From: Blastococcus sp. TF02A-26
GTDB lineage: Bacteria > Actinomycetota > Actinomycetes > Mycobacteriales > Geodermatophilaceae
Direction: 5' to 3'
Assembly (NCBI RefSeq): GCF_003319125.1
Contig: NZ_QOHG01000002.1
Location: forward strand, 248,001 to 312,000
Length of the DNA stretch: 64,000 nucleotides
Part shown: piece by piece, positions 7,130 through 19,165 of the stretch
How positions within the stretch are numbered: position 1 is the stretch's first letter
How the letters are laid out: the number at the start of each line of letters is the position of its first letter
Position numbers and translations under genes: made by a program
Notes under the pieces: generated by a model
The model's input: the letters and a program-made list of their open reading frames with translations, nothing else
Told to the model about the DNA's origin: nothing
Database searches by the model: none

Positions 7130-8692
7130 TCACTCCCACTCGATGGTGCCCGGGGGCTTGCTCGTCACGTCGAGGACGACGCGGTTGACCTCGGCGACCT
7201 CGTTGGTGATGCGGGTGGAGATCTTCGCCAGCAGGTCGTAGGGCAGCCGGGTCCAGTCGGCGGTCATCGCGTCCTCGCTGGACACCGGGCGCAGCACGAT
7301 CGGGTGCCCGTAGGTGCGCCCGTCGCCCTGCACGCCGACCGAGCGGACGTCGGCCAGCAGCACGACCGGGCACTGCCAGATCTCGGTGTCCAGCTGCGCG
7401 GCCGACAGCTCCGCGCGCACGATCGCGTCGGCCCGGCGGAGCACGTCGAGCCGCTCCTGCGTCACCTCGCCGACGATGCGGATGCCCAGCCCCGGGCCCG
7501 GGAACGGCTGCCGCTGCACGAGCGTGTCGGGCAGGCCCAGCTGCCGGCCGACCTCGCGCACCTCGTCCTTGAACAGCGTGCGCAGCGGCTCGACCAGCGT
7601 GAAGGTGAGGTCCTCGGGGAGCCCGCCGACGTTGTGGTGGCTCTTGATGTTCGCCGTCCCGGTGCCGCCGCCGGACTCGACGACGTCGGGGTACAGCGTC
7701 CCCTGCACGAGGAAGTCGACGGTCTCGCCGTGGGCCTGGGCGTCGGCGACGACGTCGAGGGCGGCCTGCTCGAAGACGCGGATGAACTCCCGGCCGATGA
7801 TCTTGCGCTTCTCCTCGGGGTCGCTCACGCCGGCCAGCGCGCCGAGGAACCGCTCGCTGGCGTCGACCACCCGCAGGTCCGCGCCGGTGACGGCGACGAA
7901 GTCGCGCTCGATCTGCTCGGTCTCGCCCTCGCGCATCAGCCCGTGGTCGACGTAGACGCAGGTGAGCCGGTCGCCGATAGCCCGCTGCACGAGCGCGGCG
8001 GCGACCGCGGAGTCCACGCCGCCGGAGAGTCCGCAGATGGCCCGCCGGTCGCCGATCTGGTCCCGGATCGCGGCGACCTGCTCCTCGACGACGTTGGCCA
8101 TCGTCCAGCTGGGCTCCAGCCCGGCGATGTCGAACAGGAAGTGCTCGAGCACGGTCTGCCCGTGCGAGGTGTGGCGGACCTCGGGGTGGAACTGGACCCC
8201 GGCCAGCCGCCGGTCGACGTCCTCGAACGCCGCGACCGGGGCGCCGGTGGAGGTGGCGGTCACGGTGAACCCGGGCGGGGCCTCGGAGACGGCGTCCCCG
8301 TGGCTCATCCACACCGACTGCAGGGCCGGGAGGTCCCCGAACAGCCGGCCGCCCGTGGTGACCGTCAGCGGGGTGCCGCCGTACTCCCGGTCGCCGGTCC
8401 GGGCCACGGTGCCGCCGAGGGAGGCGGCCATCGCCTGGAAGCCGTAGCAGATGCCGAAGGCCGGGACCCCGGACTCGAAGAGCGTCGGGTCGACCTGCGG
8501 AGCGCCCTCGGCGTAGACGCTGGACGGGCCGCCGGACAGCACGATCGCCGCCGGCTTGCGCGCCACGATCTCCTCGGCCGGCACCGACGAGGGCACGATC
8601 TCGGAGTAGACGCCGGCCTCGCGGATCCGCCGGGCGATGAGCTGCGCGTACTGGGCGCCGAAGTCGACGACCAGGACGGTCGGGAAGTCCAT
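7130..8692 (-). CDS. guaA: GMP synthase (glutamine-hydrolysing)
   Basis: 520 residues. Converts XMP to GMP with ATP and glutamine, the last step of GMP synthesis. The class I glutamine amidotransferase domain (about 5-195) has nucleophile Cys in [10 protein letters not shown] and His in GVQFHPEV. The PP-loop ATPase follows ([12 protein letters not shown]), and the dimerisation domain ends in the conserved KPPGTIEWE. The ATG overlaps the guaB3 stop by one base (TGATG), so guaB, guaB3 and guaA form one operon that takes IMP to GMP. Length is normal for the family. Confidence 0.98.
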   Translation of the reverse strand: MDFPTVLVVDFGAQYAQLIARRIREAGVYSEIVPSSVPAEEIVARKPAAIVLSGGPSSVYAEGAPQVDPTLFESGVPAFGICYGFQAMAASLGGTVARTGDREYGGTPLTVTTGGRLFGDLPALQSVWMSHGDAVSEAPPGFTVTATSTGAPVAAFEDVDRRLAGVQFHPEVRHTSHGQTVLEHFLFDIAGLEPSWTMANVVEEQVAAIRDQIGDRRAICGLSGGVDSAVAAALVQRAIGDRLTCVYVDHGLMREGETEQIERDFVAVTGADLRVVDASERFLGALAGVSDPEEKRKIIGREFIRVFEQAALDVVADAQAHGETVDFLVQGTLYPDVVESGGGTGTANIKSHHNVGGLPEDLTFTLVEPLRTLFKDEVREVGRQLGLPDTLVQRQPFPGPGLGIRIVGEVTQERLDVLRRADAIVRAELSAAQLDTEIWQCPVVLLADVRSVGVQGDGRTYGHPIVLRPVSSEDAMTADWTRLPYDLLAKISTRITNEVAEVNRVVLDVTSKPPGTIEWE

Positions 8693-9828
8693 CAGTCCCG
8701 GCCGCCGCTCACGACCAGCTCCACCCGCTGGAACTCCTTGAGGTCCCGGTAGCCGGTCTTGGCCATCGTCCGGCGCAGCGCGCCGAAGAGGTTGGTCCGG
8801 CCGTCGGCGGCGTGCGCCTCGCCGAGCAGCACGTCGGCCAGGGAACCGGCCGGCTCGATCGGCGCCGACGTCCCGCCGCGCGGCAGGCGCGGGTGCGCGG
8901 CCACCGAGTCCCACCAGATGCCGCCCGCCGGGGCCTCGGAGGCCGCGCGCAGCGGCTCGCCGAGCTGCACCGCGTCGGCCCCGCAGGCCAGCGCGCGGGC
9001 GATGGCGCCGCTGGTCTCGATCCGGCCGTTGGCGATGACGTGCACGTACCGGCCGCCGGTCTCGTCGAGGTAGTCGCGGCGGGCCGCGGCGGCGTCGGCG
9101 ATCGCGCTGGCCAGCGGCACGCGGATGCCCATGACGGCGTCGCCGGTGGAGTAGCTGTCGGCGCCGACGCCGACGATCACGCCGGCCGCGCCGGTGCGCA
9201 TCAGGTGCAGCGCGGTCTGGTAGTTCGCCGCGCCGCCGACGATCACCGGGACGTCGAAGTCGGCGATGAACTCCTTGAGGTTGAGCGCCTCACCGGTCGA
9301 GGTGACGTGCTCGGCCGAGACGATCGTGCCCTGGATGACCAGCAGGTCCACGCCGGCGGCGAGCACGGCGGGCGCGAGCTGGAGCGTGTGCTGCGGGGAG
9401 ATCCGCACCGCGGTGGTGACCCCGGCGGCGCTCATCTCCTTGATCCGCGCGGTGACCAGGTCGGGCTTCACCGGCTCGGCGTAGACCTCCTGCAGCACCG
9501 AGACCGGCGGCGGGCCACCGGCGGCGGCGTCCCGGATGCGGGCATAGGCCGGCGCCGGGTCGTCGTAGCGGGTCCACAGGCCCTCGGCGTTCAGCACGCC
9601 CAGTCCGCCGGCTTCCCCGACGGCGACCGCGGTGGCGGGGCTGACAACGGCGTCCGAGGCGCTGGTGACCAGCGGGATCTCGAACCGGAAGGCGTCGATC
9701 TGCCAGGCGGTGGAGACGTCGTCGGTGTCCCGCGTGCGGCGGGAGGGGACGATCGACACCTCGTCGAGGTCGTACCCCCGGCGGGCGAAGCGGTTGAGGC
9801 CGATCTCGACGGAGTCGCGTGCGGGCAT
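8692..9828 (-). CDS. guaB3: GuaB3-family IMP dehydrogenase-related protein
   Basis: 378 residues, one (beta/alpha)8 barrel without CBS domains, matching the actinobacterial GuaB3 family found between guaB and guaA. In cyanobacteria GuaB3 has been reported to act as a GMP reductase; the actinobacterial role is less settled. The loop that carries the catalytic Cys in IMPDH reads [14 protein letters not shown] here and has no Cys. The normally Gly-rich phosphate loop reads [12 protein letters not shown], where I would expect DGGIGTSG. The start is 7 bp after the guaB stop. The family is clear; enzymatic activity is doubtful without testing. Confidence 0.93.
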   Translation of the reverse strand: MPARDSVEIGLNRFARRGYDLDEVSIVPSRRTRDTDDVSTAWQIDAFRFEIPLVTSASDAVVSPATAVAVGEAGGLGVLNAEGLWTRYDDPAPAYARIRDAAAGGPPPVSVLQEVYAEPVKPDLVTARIKEMSAAGVTTAVRISPQHTLQLAPAVLAAGVDLLVIQGTIVSAEHVTSTGEALNLKEFIADFDVPVIVGGAANYQTALHLMRTGAAGVIVGVGADSYSTGDAVMGIRVPLASAIADAAAARRDYLDETGGRYVHVIANGRIETSGAIARALACGADAVQLGEPLRAASEAPAGGIWWDSVAAHPRLPRGGTSAPIEPAGSLADVLLGEAHAADGRTNLFGALRRTMAKTGYRDLKEFQRVELVVSGGRD

Positions 9829-9835
9829 CAGACGG

Positions 9836-11862
<2,027 letters not shown>

Positions 11863-11868
11863 ACGACG

Positions 11869-11904
11869 AGAGAGGCCCCGGTGCACGAGCACCGGGGCCT
11901 CTCT
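11869..11904. terminator. Bidirectional terminator hairpin
   Basis: Perfect 16-bp stem (AGAGAGGCCCCGGTGC, 11869-11884, with 11889-11904) around the 4-nt loop ACGA. It lies between the convergent DUF5319 and BldM-like genes and serves both strands. Confidence 0.85.
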
Positions 11905-11931
11905 GTCCCTGTCGTCCGGAGGACGACGGAG

Positions 11932-12684
11932 TCACTGCATCATGCCCCGGCGGAATCCGGTGGCGACCGCCTCGGCGCGATCCTTGGCGCCGAGCTTGCG
12001 GAACAGCCGGCGGGCGTGGGTCTTGATGGTGTCCTCGGACAGGTAGAGCTCGCGGCCGATCTGGGCGTTGCTCTTGCCCTGGCTCATGCCGGTCAGCACC
12101 TGCATCTCGCGCATGGACAGGCTCACGGCCGGCGCCTGGGCGACGGCGGCGCGCACCGTGGTCGGCGCGGAGCCGGCCAGCGGGCTGGCGCCGTTCCACG
12201 CCGGGGCCGGAGCCGCGGAGTGGGCCCCGACGCTGGCGAGCGGCACGGGGTGGCCGTTGGCCGGCTGCGGCGTCCGCCCGTCGACCCGCAGGCCGACCCG
12301 GGAGAGGCCGAGGCCCATCTCGAGGGCGGTGGCGTCCCAGCGCAGGTACCCGCGGGCACCGACGGCGACGGCGGCGCGGACGGTCTCCGCGTCGTCGGAG
12401 GACCCGAGCACCAGCACGGGCAGCCGCGGGTGGGCCCGCAGCGCCTGGGTGGCGACGGTGAGCCCGGAGTCCATGGCCCGCTGCGTCCCGATCAGCAGGA
12501 CGTCGGGGTGGCGGGTCGCCAGCCGCGACATGAGGGCCGCGGCGTCACCGACGGCCTCGACCCGGCCGACGAAGGGCAGCGCGACCAGACGGGAGGCGAT
12601 GTCCTCCCGGACCCGCCGCCGCTCGTCGTAGACCCACACCGTCGTCGTCCCGCTGCCGGGTCCGCGCATCCTGTCGTCGATCAC
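11932..12684 (-). CDS. BldM-like orphan response regulator with degenerate receiver
   Basis: 250 residues from GTG 12684, chosen for AAGGAG 6 nt upstream. The C-terminal LuxR-type DNA-binding domain (about 185-250; MSQGKSNAQIGRELYLSED, then KTHARRLFRKLGAKDRAEAV) closely resembles Streptomyces BldM as I recall it. BldM also neighbours whiD and groES-groEL1 there. The receiver (about 14-125) lacks the phospho-acceptor Asp: the position after VLLI is Gly66, and the acidic pair is YDE. An Ala/Pro-rich linker of about 50 residues joins the domains. It probably binds DNA independently of phosphorylation, as proposed for orphan regulators. Divergent from the whiD-like gene. Confidence 0.85.
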   Translation of the reverse strand: MIDDRMRGPGSGTTTVWVYDERRRVREDIASRLVALPFVGRVEAVGDAAALMSRLATRHPDVLLIGTQRAMDSGLTVATQALRAHPRLPVLVLGSSDDAETVRAAVAVGARGYLRWDATALEMGLGLSRVGLRVDGRTPQPANGHPVPLASVGAHSAAPAPAWNGASPLAGSAPTTVRAAVAQAPAVSLSMREMQVLTGMSQGKSNAQIGRELYLSEDTIKTHARRLFRKLGAKDRAEAVATGFRRGMMQ

Positions 12685-12814
12685 GCCTTGCTCCTTCGCT
12701 CCCGGCACGGTGTCCGGGCGAATCCCCCGCCGACCTCGGACGGGGCTCTCCCCGCCGGTTTCGGCACGACCGAGATCCACCTTGATCGGCTCCGGGGGCA
12801 GGGGACAGATGCCC

Positions 12815-12830
12815 TCACCCAGCGGGGTGA
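12815..12830. promoter_or_regulatory. BldM-type operator, TCACCC-N4-GGGTGA
   Basis: TCACCC (12815-12820), spacer AGCG, GGGTGA (12825-12830) form a perfect inverted repeat. It lies in the 262-bp region between the BldM-like gene (start 12684, minus) and the WhiD-like gene (start 12947, plus). From memory, BldM homodimer targets in Streptomyces have half-sites of this sequence and spacing. With a BldM-like gene adjacent, autoregulation and control of the whiD-like gene are inferred. The rest of the intergenic region shows no convincing -35/-10 pair. Confidence 0.6.
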
Positions 12831-12946
12831 GCGAACAGGCGGCAAAATGCGGCGACCCCTCGTGTTTGACCCACGTGGGCCTCGGGCACCGGGCCCTTGC
12901 AGCCGGACCGCCCCCTCCGGCTCGCATCGAGCCGAGGAGGACCGAC

Positions 12947-13246
12947 ATGGCTGACATCCGCCGCCTTCCCACCCCCGTCGCCGAGGTCTGGGACTGGCAG
13001 CTGCACGGCGCCTGCCGTGGCGAGAGCACGGCCCTGTTCTTCCACCCCGATGGCGAGCGCGGCCCCGCGCGGGCCCGCCGGCAGAACGCGGCCAAGGCCG
13101 TGTGCGCCCAGTGCCCGGTGGTCGAGGCCTGCCTCAAGCACGCGCTGGCCGTCCGCGAGCCCTACGGCGTGTGGGGTGGCATGAGCGAGGAGGAGCGGGC
13201 CCGGCTGATCGCCGCGGAGCCCGCCGCGGTCGCCGCGGGGGTCTGA
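12947..13246 (+). CDS. WhiB-family iron-sulfur regulator, WhiD/WhiB3 type
   Basis: 99 residues. Four Cys (C23, C53, C56, C62) in the C-x29-C-x2-C-x5-C arrangement bind a [4Fe-4S] cluster; GVWGGMSEEER is the family turn motif. The N-terminal VWDWQLHGACRG and FFHPDGERG segments resemble Streptomyces WhiD and mycobacterial WhiB3, and so does the location near groEL1. Wbl proteins act with the primary sigma factor in gene control linked to redox state, development or virulence. Start: ATG 12947 with GAGGAGG 6 nt upstream. Divergent from the BldM-like gene. Confidence 0.94.
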   Translation: MADIRRLPTPVAEVWDWQLHGACRGESTALFFHPDGERGPARARRQNAAKAVCAQCPVVEACLKHALAVREPYGVWGGMSEEERARLIAAEPAAVAAGV

Positions 13247-13248
13247 GT

Positions 13249-13304
13249 AAGGACCCCGTCCCTCTCACCCCTCGCACGCTGGGGGCGAGCCTCCGGACGG
13301 GGCC
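13249..13304 (+). repeat. Stop-proximal hairpin repeat, copy A
   Basis: 56-bp element starting 2 bp after the whiB stop. The outer stem is CCCCGTCC / GGACGGGG; one edge begins AAGGACC and the other ends GGCC. The core has the CTCGC...GCGAG inner inverted repeat. It belongs to a family of six copies in this window. Copy B lies inverted 65 bp downstream. Confidence 0.8.
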
Positions 13305-13313
13305 GAGAACGCC

Positions 13314-13351
13314 GAGAGGGCCGGTCCAGCACACGCTGGACCGGCCCTCTC
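13314..13351. terminator. Bidirectional terminator hairpin between whiB and groL
   Basis: Perfect 17-bp stem (GAGAGGGCCGGTCCAGC, 13314-13330, with 13335-13351) and 4-nt loop ACAC, followed by TGTCTCTT. It lies between convergent genes and is flanked by inverted repeat copies A and B. Confidence 0.85.
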
Positions 13352-13369
13352 TGTCTCTTCAGGCCCTCA

Positions 13370-13426
13370 GGCCCCGTCCAGAGGCTCGCGCCGAGCGGAG
13401 CGAGGCGTGAGGAGGACGGGGTCCTT
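13370..13426 (-). repeat. Stop-proximal hairpin repeat, copy B
   Basis: 57-bp copy, inverted relative to copy A, ending 2 bp from the groL stop codon. The outer stem CCCCGTCC / GGACGGGG is intact; the core differs from copy A at several bases. Read on the groL coding strand, the stop is followed at once by AAGGACCCCGTCC. Confidence 0.8.
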
Positions 13427-13428
13427 CA

Positions 13429-15093
<1,665 letters not shown>

Positions 15094-15110
15094 TCAGGGG
15101 GCAGACGACG

Positions 15111-15149
15111 ACCGCCCCGGGACCCGGTGTCTCGGGTCGCCGGGGCGGT
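15111..15149. terminator. Hairpin in the groS-groL intercistronic gap
   Basis: Arms 15111-15126 and 15133-15149 pair with one bulged base (ACCGCCCCGG-GACCCG with CGGGTC-G-CCGGGGCGGT). It lies 41 bp before the groL start on the coding strand. It could attenuate, or act as an mRNA processing or stability element giving unequal GroES and GroEL output. The effect is inferred. Confidence 0.55.
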
Positions 15150-15151
15150 TG

Positions 15152-15207
15152 AAGGACCCCGTCCTCCTCACCCCTCGCAAGCTCGGGGCGAGCCTCTGGA
15201 CGGGGCC
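15152..15207 (+). repeat. Stop-proximal hairpin repeat, copy C
   Basis: 56-bp copy between groS and groL with intact outer stem CCCCGTCC / GGACGGGG and near-identical core to copies A, B and D. It lies 25 bp after the groS stop. It is the only one of six copies whose GGCC end, not AAGGACC end, faces the nearest upstream stop codon. Confidence 0.8.
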
Positions 15208-15232
15208 GATGGTGTGCGGTTCGGCCTGTCGG

Positions 15233-15541
15233 TTACTTCTCGACGACGGCGAGCAGGTCGCGCGCGGACAGCACGAGGTAGTCCTCGCCGCCGTAGCGCA
15301 CCTCGGTGCCGCCGTACTTCGAGTAGATGACGACGTCGCCGACGTTCACGTCGAGCGGGACGCGGTTGCCGTTGTCGTCGACGCGACCGGGGCCAACGGC
15401 GATGACCGTGCCCTCCTGCGGCTTCTCCTTGGCGGTGTCCGGGATGACCAGGCCGGAGGCGGTGGTGGTCTCGGCCTCGTTGGCCTGGACCACGACGCGG
15501 TCCTCCAGCGGCTTGATGCTGACCTTGGTAGCGGTCGTCAC
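15233..15541 (-). CDS. groS: Co-chaperonin GroES
   Basis: 102 residues; the 10-kDa lid of the GroEL chamber. The sequence [23 protein letters not shown] carries the mobile loop, followed by [20 protein letters not shown] and the C-terminal [27 protein letters not shown]. Start GTG 15541 fits the family N-terminus ([15 protein letters not shown]), with GAAGGGGG about 10 nt upstream. Longer in-frame readings begin in non-conserved sequence. It heads the groS-groL operon under a CIRCE-overlapped promoter. Confidence 0.97.
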   Translation of the reverse strand: MTTATKVSIKPLEDRVVVQANEAETTTASGLVIPDTAKEKPQEGTVIAVGPGRVDDNGNRVPLDVNVGDVVIYSKYGGTEVRYGGEDYLVLSARDLLAVVEK

Positions 15542-15647
15542 GTCGGTGACGCCCCCTTCGGGATCGGACGGACTGGGGGATGGTGCTGATGCTGTGGCAC
15601 GGACCTGCACACCTGCCGTCGCGGGGGTCAGGCGGCTGCCGTGTCGT

Positions 15648-15674
15648 CTGGCACTCTACCCACGAGAGTGCCAG
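15648..15674. promoter_or_regulatory. CIRCE element (HrcA operator)
   Basis: CTGGCACTC, 9-nt spacer, GAGTGCCAG: both arms are perfectly complementary and match CIRCE, the HrcA-binding heat-shock operator. It lies about 107 bp upstream of groS and overlaps its probable promoter, so HrcA would repress groS-groL. It also lies 55 bp before the divergent methyltransferase start. Confidence 0.92.
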
Positions 15675-15682
15675 CCCCTCAA
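15653..15682 (-). promoter_or_regulatory. Probable groS-groL promoter
   Basis: On the minus strand TTGAGG (15682-15677), an 18-nt spacer and TAGAGT (15658-15653) form a vegetative-type promoter. CIRCE covers the spacer and -10 element, the expected arrangement for HrcA repression. Predicted start near 15646, giving a leader of about 105 nt. Confidence 0.6.
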
Positions 15683-15728
15683 GCGGGTCCCCCGTCGGTG
15701 TGCTGGACCGGTGCGTCACGCTGTCGCC

Positions 15729-16985
15729 GTGCCCGCCGACACGTCCGGACCCCATCCGGAGGGGGCTCTCGAGCAGCTCGCCCTGCTCCGCACCGCCGAG
15801 GGCGCCGCGGCCCTCGAGCTCGCCACCTCGCTGCACACCGCGGGGGTCGACGTCCTGGCCGGGCTCGACCGGCTGCGCGCCACCGTCGGCGCGGAGCTGG
15901 CCGGACCCGCCTGGGGGTACGCCCGCCTGCGCGTCCGGGCCCGGCCGGTCTTCGGCGCGGACGCCGACCGGCTGTTCCTGACCACCGACACCCTGGAGCA
16001 GGCCGGCCGGCCGGAGCTCGCCGCGCGGCGGGCCGCCCGGCTGCTGGCCGCCGGCGGGGACGAGGTCGACTCGGTCGCCGACCTCGGCTGCGCCGCCGGC
16101 ACCGACACCATCGCCCTCGCGCGGGCCGGCGCGAGCGTGCTCGCCGTCGACGTCGACCCGCTGGCGCGGGAGCTGACCGCGGCCAACGTCGAGGCCCTGG
16201 GCCTGGCCGACCGGGTGTGGGTGGTGGCCGGCGACGCCGTCGAGCTCGTCGCGGCGGCGCGGGGCGGCGAGGTGGCCAACTGCGCGGCCGCCGTCCTCGA
16301 CCCCGCCCGGCGGGCCGGCGGACGGCGGCTGCTGGACCCCGACCGCTGGTCCCCGCCCTGGTCGACCGTGGTCGACCTCCTCGACCGGGTGCCGGTCACC
16401 GCGGTCAAGGTCGCGCCCGGCCTGGACCACGACCGGGTGCCCGAGGGCGTGGAGGCCGAGTGGGTCTCGGTGCGGGGGTCGATCGTGGAGGCCCTGCTGT
16501 GGGGCCGGGCGGTCTCGTCGGTCTGGCGGCGGGCGACCGTCGTGCAGGACGGCCCTGCCGGTCGCACGGCGCACGAGCTCACCGCCGACGCCGACCCCGG
16601 GCACGCGCCGACCGGACCGGTGCGCGGCTGGCTGCACGAGCCGGACCCGGCGGTCATCCGCTCGGGTCTGGTGTCGCTGGCGGCCGCCGAGCTCGAGGCG
16701 ACGCTGGTGGACCCGACGATCGCCTACCTGACCTCCGACGCGCCGGCGGACTCCCCCTGGGTGACCTCGTACCGCGTCGACGAGGTGCTGCCGTTCAACC
16801 TCAAGAAGCTCAAGGCGCTGCTGCGGTCCCGTGGCGTCGGCCGGGTGACGGTCAAGAAGCGCGGTTCGGCGATCGAGCCGGAGGAGCTGGCCCGGCAGCT
16901 GCGGGGACCGGGCGAGTCGTCCGCCACCGTCGTCGTCACCCGGGTCGCCGGAAAGCCCACCGCACTCGTCTGCGGCCTCCCATGA
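15729..16985 (+). CDS. Class I SAM-dependent methyltransferase with THUMP-like C-terminus
   Basis: 418 residues from GTG 15729 (GTG 15711 is possible; neither has a clear ribosome-binding site). The SAM-binding Rossmann core holds VADLGCAAGTDTIAL (motif I) and VLAVDVDPLARE (motif II). CAAAVLDPARR occupies the catalytic NPPY-like position. The C-terminal part (VLPFNLKKLKALL, VGRVTVKKRGSAIEPEELARQL) is the THUMP-like segment of this actinobacterial family. An RNA methyltransferase role is plausible, but the substrate is unknown. Divergent from groS; convergent with tsaD. Confidence 0.85.
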   Translation: MPADTSGPHPEGALEQLALLRTAEGAAALELATSLHTAGVDVLAGLDRLRATVGAELAGPAWGYARLRVRARPVFGADADRLFLTTDTLEQAGRPELAARRAARLLAAGGDEVDSVADLGCAAGTDTIALARAGASVLAVDVDPLARELTAANVEALGLADRVWVVAGDAVELVAAARGGEVANCAAAVLDPARRAGGRRLLDPDRWSPPWSTVVDLLDRVPVTAVKVAPGLDHDRVPEGVEAEWVSVRGSIVEALLWGRAVSSVWRRATVVQDGPAGRTAHELTADADPGHAPTGPVRGWLHEPDPAVIRSGLVSLAAAELEATLVDPTIAYLTSDAPADSPWVTSYRVDEVLPFNLKKLKALLRSRGVGRVTVKKRGSAIEPEELARQLRGPGESSATVVVTRVAGKPTALVCGLP

Positions 16986-17007
16986 GCCTTTCGCGCGCGG
17001 GAGGCTC

Positions 17008-18042
17008 CTAGGGGCGGACGACGTCGATGGGCAGCGAGCTGTCCGCGCCCAGGTCGGGCGCCGAGGGGGCGACCCCGGCCGCGACCAGCCGGGAGCCGAG
17101 GGCGGCGACCATCGCACCGTTGTCGGTGCACAGCCGGGGGCTGGGCACCCGCAACACGATGCCGGCCGCCGCGCACCGCTCCTCGGCCAGCGCGCGCAGC
17201 CGCGAGTTCGCCGCCACTCCGCCGCCGAGGACGAGGTGGTCCACGCCGTGGTCGCGGCAGGCCCGCACCGCCTTGGCGGTGAGCACGTCGGCGACCGCCT
17301 CCTGGAACGACGCGGCGACGTCGGCCACCGGGACCGGCTCGCCGGCCCGCTCGCGGGCCTCCACCCAGCGGGCGACGGCGGTCTTCAGCCCGGAGAACGA
17401 GAAGTCGTAGGGGGCGTCGCGGGGCCCGGTCAGCCCACGCGGGAACGCGATGGCCGAGCCGTCGCCCTCGCGCGCCGCCCGGTCGATCGGCGGACCGCCC
17501 GGGAAGGGCATGCCCAGCACGCGGGCCACCTTGTCGAACGCCTCCCCCGCCGCGTCGTCCACCGTGCGGCCCAGGGACACGACGTCGCGGGAGAGGTCCG
17601 GCACCAGCAGCAGCGAGCTGTGCCCGCCGGAGACCAGCAGCGCCATCGACGGCTCCTCGAGCGCGCCGTGCTGCAGCTCGTCGACGGCGACGTGGGCGGC
17701 CAGGTGGTTGACCCCGTACAGCGGCACGTCGAGCGCCAGTGCGTACGCCTTGGCCGCGGCCAGACCGACCAGCAGCGCGCCGGTCAGCCCCGGCCCCGCG
17801 GTCACCGCGACGGCGTCGACGTCGGAGGCCTGCACGCCGGCCTCGGCCAGCGCGCGGTGCACGGTCGGGACCATCGCCTCCAGGTGCGCGCGCGAGGCGA
17901 TCTCCGGGACCACGCCACCGAAGCGCTCGTGCTCGGCCATCGACGTGGCGAGCGCGTCGGAGAGCAGCGTGCGGCCCCGCACCAGCCCGACGCCGGTCTC
18001 GTCGCACGAGGTCTCGAACCCGAGCACCAGTGGCTCCGTCAC
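17008..18042 (-). CDS. tsaD: tRNA N6-adenosine threonylcarbamoyltransferase TsaD
   Basis: 344 residues. Transfers threonylcarbamoyl from TC-AMP to A37 of ANN-decoding tRNAs, working with TsaB and TsaE. The ASKHA fold is marked by [15 protein letters not shown], the metal-binding NHLAAHVA and [13 protein letters not shown], and C-terminally [12 protein letters not shown] and [12 protein letters not shown] 18042 overlaps the rimI stop by GTGA. It is the last gene of the co-directional tsaE-tsaB-rimI-tsaD series. Length is normal. Confidence 0.97.
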   Translation of the reverse strand: MTEPLVLGFETSCDETGVGLVRGRTLLSDALATSMAEHERFGGVVPEIASRAHLEAMVPTVHRALAEAGVQASDVDAVAVTAGPGLTGALLVGLAAAKAYALALDVPLYGVNHLAAHVAVDELQHGALEEPSMALLVSGGHSSLLLVPDLSRDVVSLGRTVDDAAGEAFDKVARVLGMPFPGGPPIDRAAREGDGSAIAFPRGLTGPRDAPYDFSFSGLKTAVARWVEARERAGEPVPVADVAASFQEAVADVLTAKAVRACRDHGVDHLVLGGGVAANSRLRALAEERCAAAGIVLRVPSPRLCTDNGAMVAALGSRLVAAGVAPSAPDLGADSSLPIDVVRP

Positions 18043-18503
18043 AGCTTCTCCCGTCTCATCACCACGGCGTCGGTGCCGCTGGGCTGGTAGTAGCCGCGGC
18101 GCCGGCCGATCTCGGCGAACCCGCGGCGGCGGTAGAGCCCCTGGGCCACCTCGTTGTCCGCCCGGACCTCCAGCAGGACGACGGGGCTGCGCCGGTCGGC
18201 CTCGGCCAGCAGGGCGTCGAGCAGGAGCGCGCCGATCCCCTGCCCCTGCCGCGTGCCGCTGACGCCGATGGTCGCCACGTGGGCCTCGTCGTCGTAGGCG
18301 ATCAGCCCGGCGTAGCCGACGACGGCGTCGTCCCCGCCGGGGCCCTCCGCCACGGCCACCAGGTAGTGCCGGGTGTCGGTGCGGGAGAGCTCGTCGCGGT
18401 ACATCGACACGGTCCACGTGTCGGGCGCGAACAGCTCCTCCTCCAGCTCCATGACCCGGGGCAGGTCGGCCAGCCGCATCGGCCGCAGGCGGACGTCGCT
18501 CAC
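18039..18503 (-). CDS. rimI: Ribosomal protein-alanine N-acetyltransferase RimI-like (GNAT)
   Basis: 154 residues. GNAT fold with acetyl-CoA pyrophosphate loop in [19 protein letters not shown] and the late strand [18 protein letters not shown]. RimI acetylates the N-terminus of ribosomal protein bS18, and actinobacterial RimI enzymes can be broader. GTG 18503 overlaps the tsaB stop, and its own stop overlaps the tsaD start, both as GTGA. Placement inside the t6A genes is typical of Actinobacteria. Confidence 0.92.
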   Translation of the reverse strand: MSDVRLRPMRLADLPRVMELEEELFAPDTWTVSMYRDELSRTDTRHYLVAVAEGPGGDDAVVGYAGLIAYDDEAHVATIGVSGTRQGQGIGALLLDALLAEADRRSPVVLLEVRADNEVAQGLYRRRGFAEIGRRRGYYQPSGTDAVVMRREKL

Positions 18504-19138
18504 GACGTGGTCACCGGCTTGAACGACGTCGGCGGGGTGGCGTCGGGACGGCGCAGGTAGAGCGGCACCAGCGGGGCGGCGGCCGCCGGGTCGTCGAGCT
18601 GACCGGCCGCCGCGCGCAGCAGCCCCGTCGTCGTCACCTCGGCCGCCTCCACCGGCGCGCCGAGGCGGGCGGCGAACGCCGGGTCGCCGACGAACGGTCC
18701 GGGCAGCTCCGCGCCCTCCGGCCGGACGACGTCGGGGCCCTGGACCCGCGCGCCGGAGGCGTCGTAGGCGGCCCAGTAGACCTCCTTGCGGCGGGCGTCG
18801 GTGACCACCGTCCGCGCCCCGTCGCCGACGGCGTCCAGCGAGCAGACGCCGACCACCGGCAGTCCGCGGGCGTCGGCGATCGCCGCGGCGGTGACGATCC
18901 CGACCCGCAGGCCGGTGAAGGGGCCCGGCCCCAGACCGGTCACCACCGCGCCGATGTCGCCGAGCGTCGCCCCCGCCTCGGCGAGGACGTCGCGGATGGC
19001 GGGCGTCAGCAGCTCGGCGTGCCGGGTGCCGGAGGGGACGGCGCGCTCGGCGAGCACCTCGACCGCGCCGTCGGCGGAGCGGCGCGCCACCCCCGCGAGC
19101 AGGGTCGGGGTCGCGGTGTCGAGGGCCAGTACCAGCAC
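18500..19138 (-). CDS. tsaB: tRNA threonylcarbamoyladenosine synthesis protein TsaB
   Basis: 212 residues. Inactive TsaD paralogue that scaffolds TsaD and TsaE for t6A37 formation. It begins with the ASKHA phosphate-1 motif [14 protein letters not shown] and contains [19 protein letters not shown], the family signature. Sequence after about residue 120 is weakly conserved, as usual. GTG 19138 lies 27 bp after the tsaE stop. Coupled to rimI by GTGA. Confidence 0.95.
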   Translation of the reverse strand: MLVLALDTATPTLLAGVARRSADGAVEVLAERAVPSGTRHAELLTPAIRDVLAEAGATLGDIGAVVTGLGPGPFTGLRVGIVTAAAIADARGLPVVGVCSLDAVGDGARTVVTDARRKEVYWAAYDASGARVQGPDVVRPEGAELPGPFVGDPAFAARLGAPVEAAEVTTTGLLRAAAGQLDDPAAAAPLVPLYLRRPDATPPTSFKPVTTS

Positions 19139-19165
19139 GAGGAACCAGCCTACTGACGCGTCCCG

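Noticed and set aside
12866-12871. TTGACC as a -35 for the whiD-like gene
   Set aside because: No -10-like hexamer 16-19 bp downstream.
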